DNA of 6,588 nt from an uncultured Atopobiaceae bacterium (GTDB lineage Bacteria; Actinomycetota; Coriobacteriia; Coriobacteriales; Atopobiaceae): contig CALUJT010000129.1 of assembly GCA_944321005.1 (NCBI GenBank), positions 1-6,588 on the forward strand, given 5' to 3'. The notes beneath the pieces are model-generated. The model worked only from the letters and a program-made list of their open reading frames with translations. It was not told the DNA's origin and did no database searches. The first letter of the stretch is position 1. Each line of letters opens with the position of its first letter. The translations under genes and the position numbers were made by a program. Positions 6,017 to 6,588 of this stretch are shown in pieces.

Positions 6017-6192
6017 GCGCGTTCTTCTCGCCTGCTCTTCTCGCCCCGCCTTGGCCCGCGTCGACACGCGCAAATGGGGATTTTGCTATTCCGGACTTAC
6101 GCGTGCAAAGGTTTTAACTATCGCACGCGCAGGTCGGGATTCGTCGCTCAAATGCGGGGAATCCCGACCTGCGCATGGCGAGAAGAACGCGC
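6017..6192. repeat. 16-bp perfect inverted repeat enclosing most of the palindrome array
   Basis: GCGCGTTCTTCTCGCC (6017-6032) is the exact reverse complement of 6177-6192. Its TCTTCTCGCC end is also repeated directly at 6036-6045. The right arm abuts palindrome arm B and runs into arm E of the array at 6065-6226, so the outer repeat and the array appear to belong to one composite element. Confidence 0.65.
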
Positions 6193-6226
6193 AGCTCGGA
6201 AAAACCGAAATCCCGACCTGCGCGTG
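6065..6226. repeat. Array of six alternating palindrome arms (three tandem hairpin units)
   Basis: A motif of about 18 bases, best form CACGCGCAGGTCGGGATT, occurs six times with alternating orientation. D is forward at 6065-6082 (15/18), F reverse at 6089-6106 (14/18), A forward at 6124-6141, B reverse at 6159-6176, E forward at 6187-6203 (13/17), and C reverse at 6209-6226. A and C extend to 20-bp perfect inverted repeats (6122-6141 and 6209-6228). A and B give a 16-bp perfect stem (6127-6142 with 6159-6174). The forward arms start 59 and 63 bases apart, so the array reads as three successive hairpin units. It lies between two minus-strand genes. Confidence 0.75.
6179..6226 (-). terminator. 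Possible intrinsic terminator after the LTA-synthase-like gene
   Basis: On the minus strand, arms C and E of the array form a stem of 8 base pairs, one mismatch, then 4 more pairs, directly followed by GTTCTTCTCG, a T-rich stretch. It lies about 28 bases beyond the stop codon of the LTA-synthase-like gene, where a terminator is expected. The T-tract is interrupted by C, so termination is only probable. Confidence 0.45.
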
Positions 6227-6253
6227 CGTCGCGTGAGTCCCCGCGCGCCGGCC

Positions 6254-6588
6254 CTAGCGCACCGTCCGGCCGAACTCGAGGTAGGCGATGTCCGCGAGGT
6301 CCGCGTAGGACGCGGGCAGGGCGTCGTCCTCCCCGTAGGCGACCCACGAGCCGTCCGCGAGCCGCGTCCCGATGAGGCTCAGCGCGGGCAGCTCCTCGCG
6401 CACGGCGAGCTCCGCGCGCTGGAAGGTCGTGAGGGGCATGCCTATGGTCTCGGCGAGCGAGGCCCCGAGGTAGCAGACGCTCGTGTCGCGCACCTCGCGC
6501 GCGGTGCTGCCCGCCACGTCGTAGTTGGCCCACACGAGGTAGACGGTCTCGTGCGTGCGCAGGTTGTGGGCGAGCTCGTCCTCGCCGG
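6254..6588 (-). CDS. LTA-synthase-like sulfatase-fold protein (C-terminal 110 residues, cut by window edge)
   Basis: Only the C-terminus is present; the frame is open to the window edge. The segment VYLVWANYDVAG, then TSVCYLGASLAETIGMPLTTFQRAELAVREELPAL and a final DGSWVAYGEDD, fits the end of lipoteichoic-acid-synthase-type proteins, where a strand like PFLIWSNYD is followed by the helix carrying NYL..LLL..AG.PL and REE.P. These are membrane proteins with an extracellular sulfatase-fold domain that transfers phosphoglycerol to cell-envelope polymers. The metal ligands and catalytic threonine lie upstream, outside the window, so catalytic competence and the number of membrane helices cannot be checked. 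A GTG at 6535 could be misread as a start, but the protein similarity continues upstream of it. The next gene on the same strand is the amylosucrase, 403 bases on, with its own promoter. Confidence 0.75.
   Translation of the reverse strand, partial: GEDELAHNLRTHETVYLVWANYDVAGSTAREVRDTSVCYLGASLAETIGMPLTTFQRAELAVREELPALSLIGTRLADGSWVAYGEDDALPASYADLADIAYLEFGRTVR

Noticed and set aside
6065..6228. The repeated arms as a CRISPR array.
   Set aside because: The arms alternate in orientation and their spacing varies; CRISPR repeats are direct, near-identical and evenly spaced, and no cas gene is present.
6114..6533. A 139-codon minus-strand frame overlapping the LTA-synthase-like end and the repeats.
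   Set aside because: It is out of frame with the recognisable LTA-synthase-like C-terminus and its translation is Arg/Ala/Gly-rich.
1..6588. A new multi-gene defence, mobile or biosynthetic system.
   Set aside because: All sizeable genes fit known families of sugar metabolism, regulation or envelope synthesis, and the only unassigned gene is a single small lipoprotein.

Overview
The window is GC-rich bacterial chromosome with short intergenic gaps, Shine-Dalgarno leaders and no mobile genes. The mix of a PTS-type cytoplasmic GH32, a GH13_4 amylosucrase-type enzyme, a LysR regulator, a small lipoprotein and the C-terminus of an LTA-synthase-like sulfatase suggests a high-GC Gram-positive. Coriobacteriia (Olsenella/Atopobium-like) is my best guess, from recall of gene content only; no rRNA or marker gene is present to fix it.

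Layout, left to right. (1) 1-1023, minus: N-terminal 341 residues of a GH32 sucrose-6-phosphate hydrolase/invertase, cut off by the window edge. (2) 1024-1188: its leader, with a candidate promoter and operator. (3) 1189-2172, minus: LacI-family regulator directly upstream of the GH32 gene. (4) 2173-2593: a 421-base divergent region with a 15-bp direct repeat and an extended -10 promoter reading rightwards. (5) 2594-3484, plus: LysR-family regulator starting at GTG. (6) 3522-3839, plus: a 105-residue acidic lipoprotein-like protein, probably co-transcribed with the LysR gene. (7) 3863-3896: an 11-bp perfect hairpin between convergent genes. (8) 3904-5850, minus: amylosucrase-type GH13 enzyme with a Lys/Ala/Pro-rich N-terminal tail. 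(9) 5851-6253: about 400 bases holding a good sigma-A promoter, one or two LacI-type operators and a dense array of inverted repeats. (10) 6254-6588, minus: C-terminal 110 residues of an LTA-synthase-like protein.

Functionally the left and centre read as sucrose metabolism. The GH32 enzyme would hydrolyse imported sucrose(-6-phosphate) under LacI control. The amylosucrase-type enzyme would split sucrose and use its glucose to lengthen an alpha-1,4-glucan, releasing fructose. The amylosucrase promoter carries a LacI-type palindrome of its own, so joint control by a sugar-responsive LacI protein is plausible but unproven. The LysR/lipoprotein pair and the LTA-synthase-like gene have no visible link to sucrose.

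No CRISPR array, transposase, toxin-antitoxin pair, phage gene, tRNA or rRNA was recognised, and I do not see a new multi-gene system. The least explained feature is the run of six alternating palindrome arms at 6065-6226.
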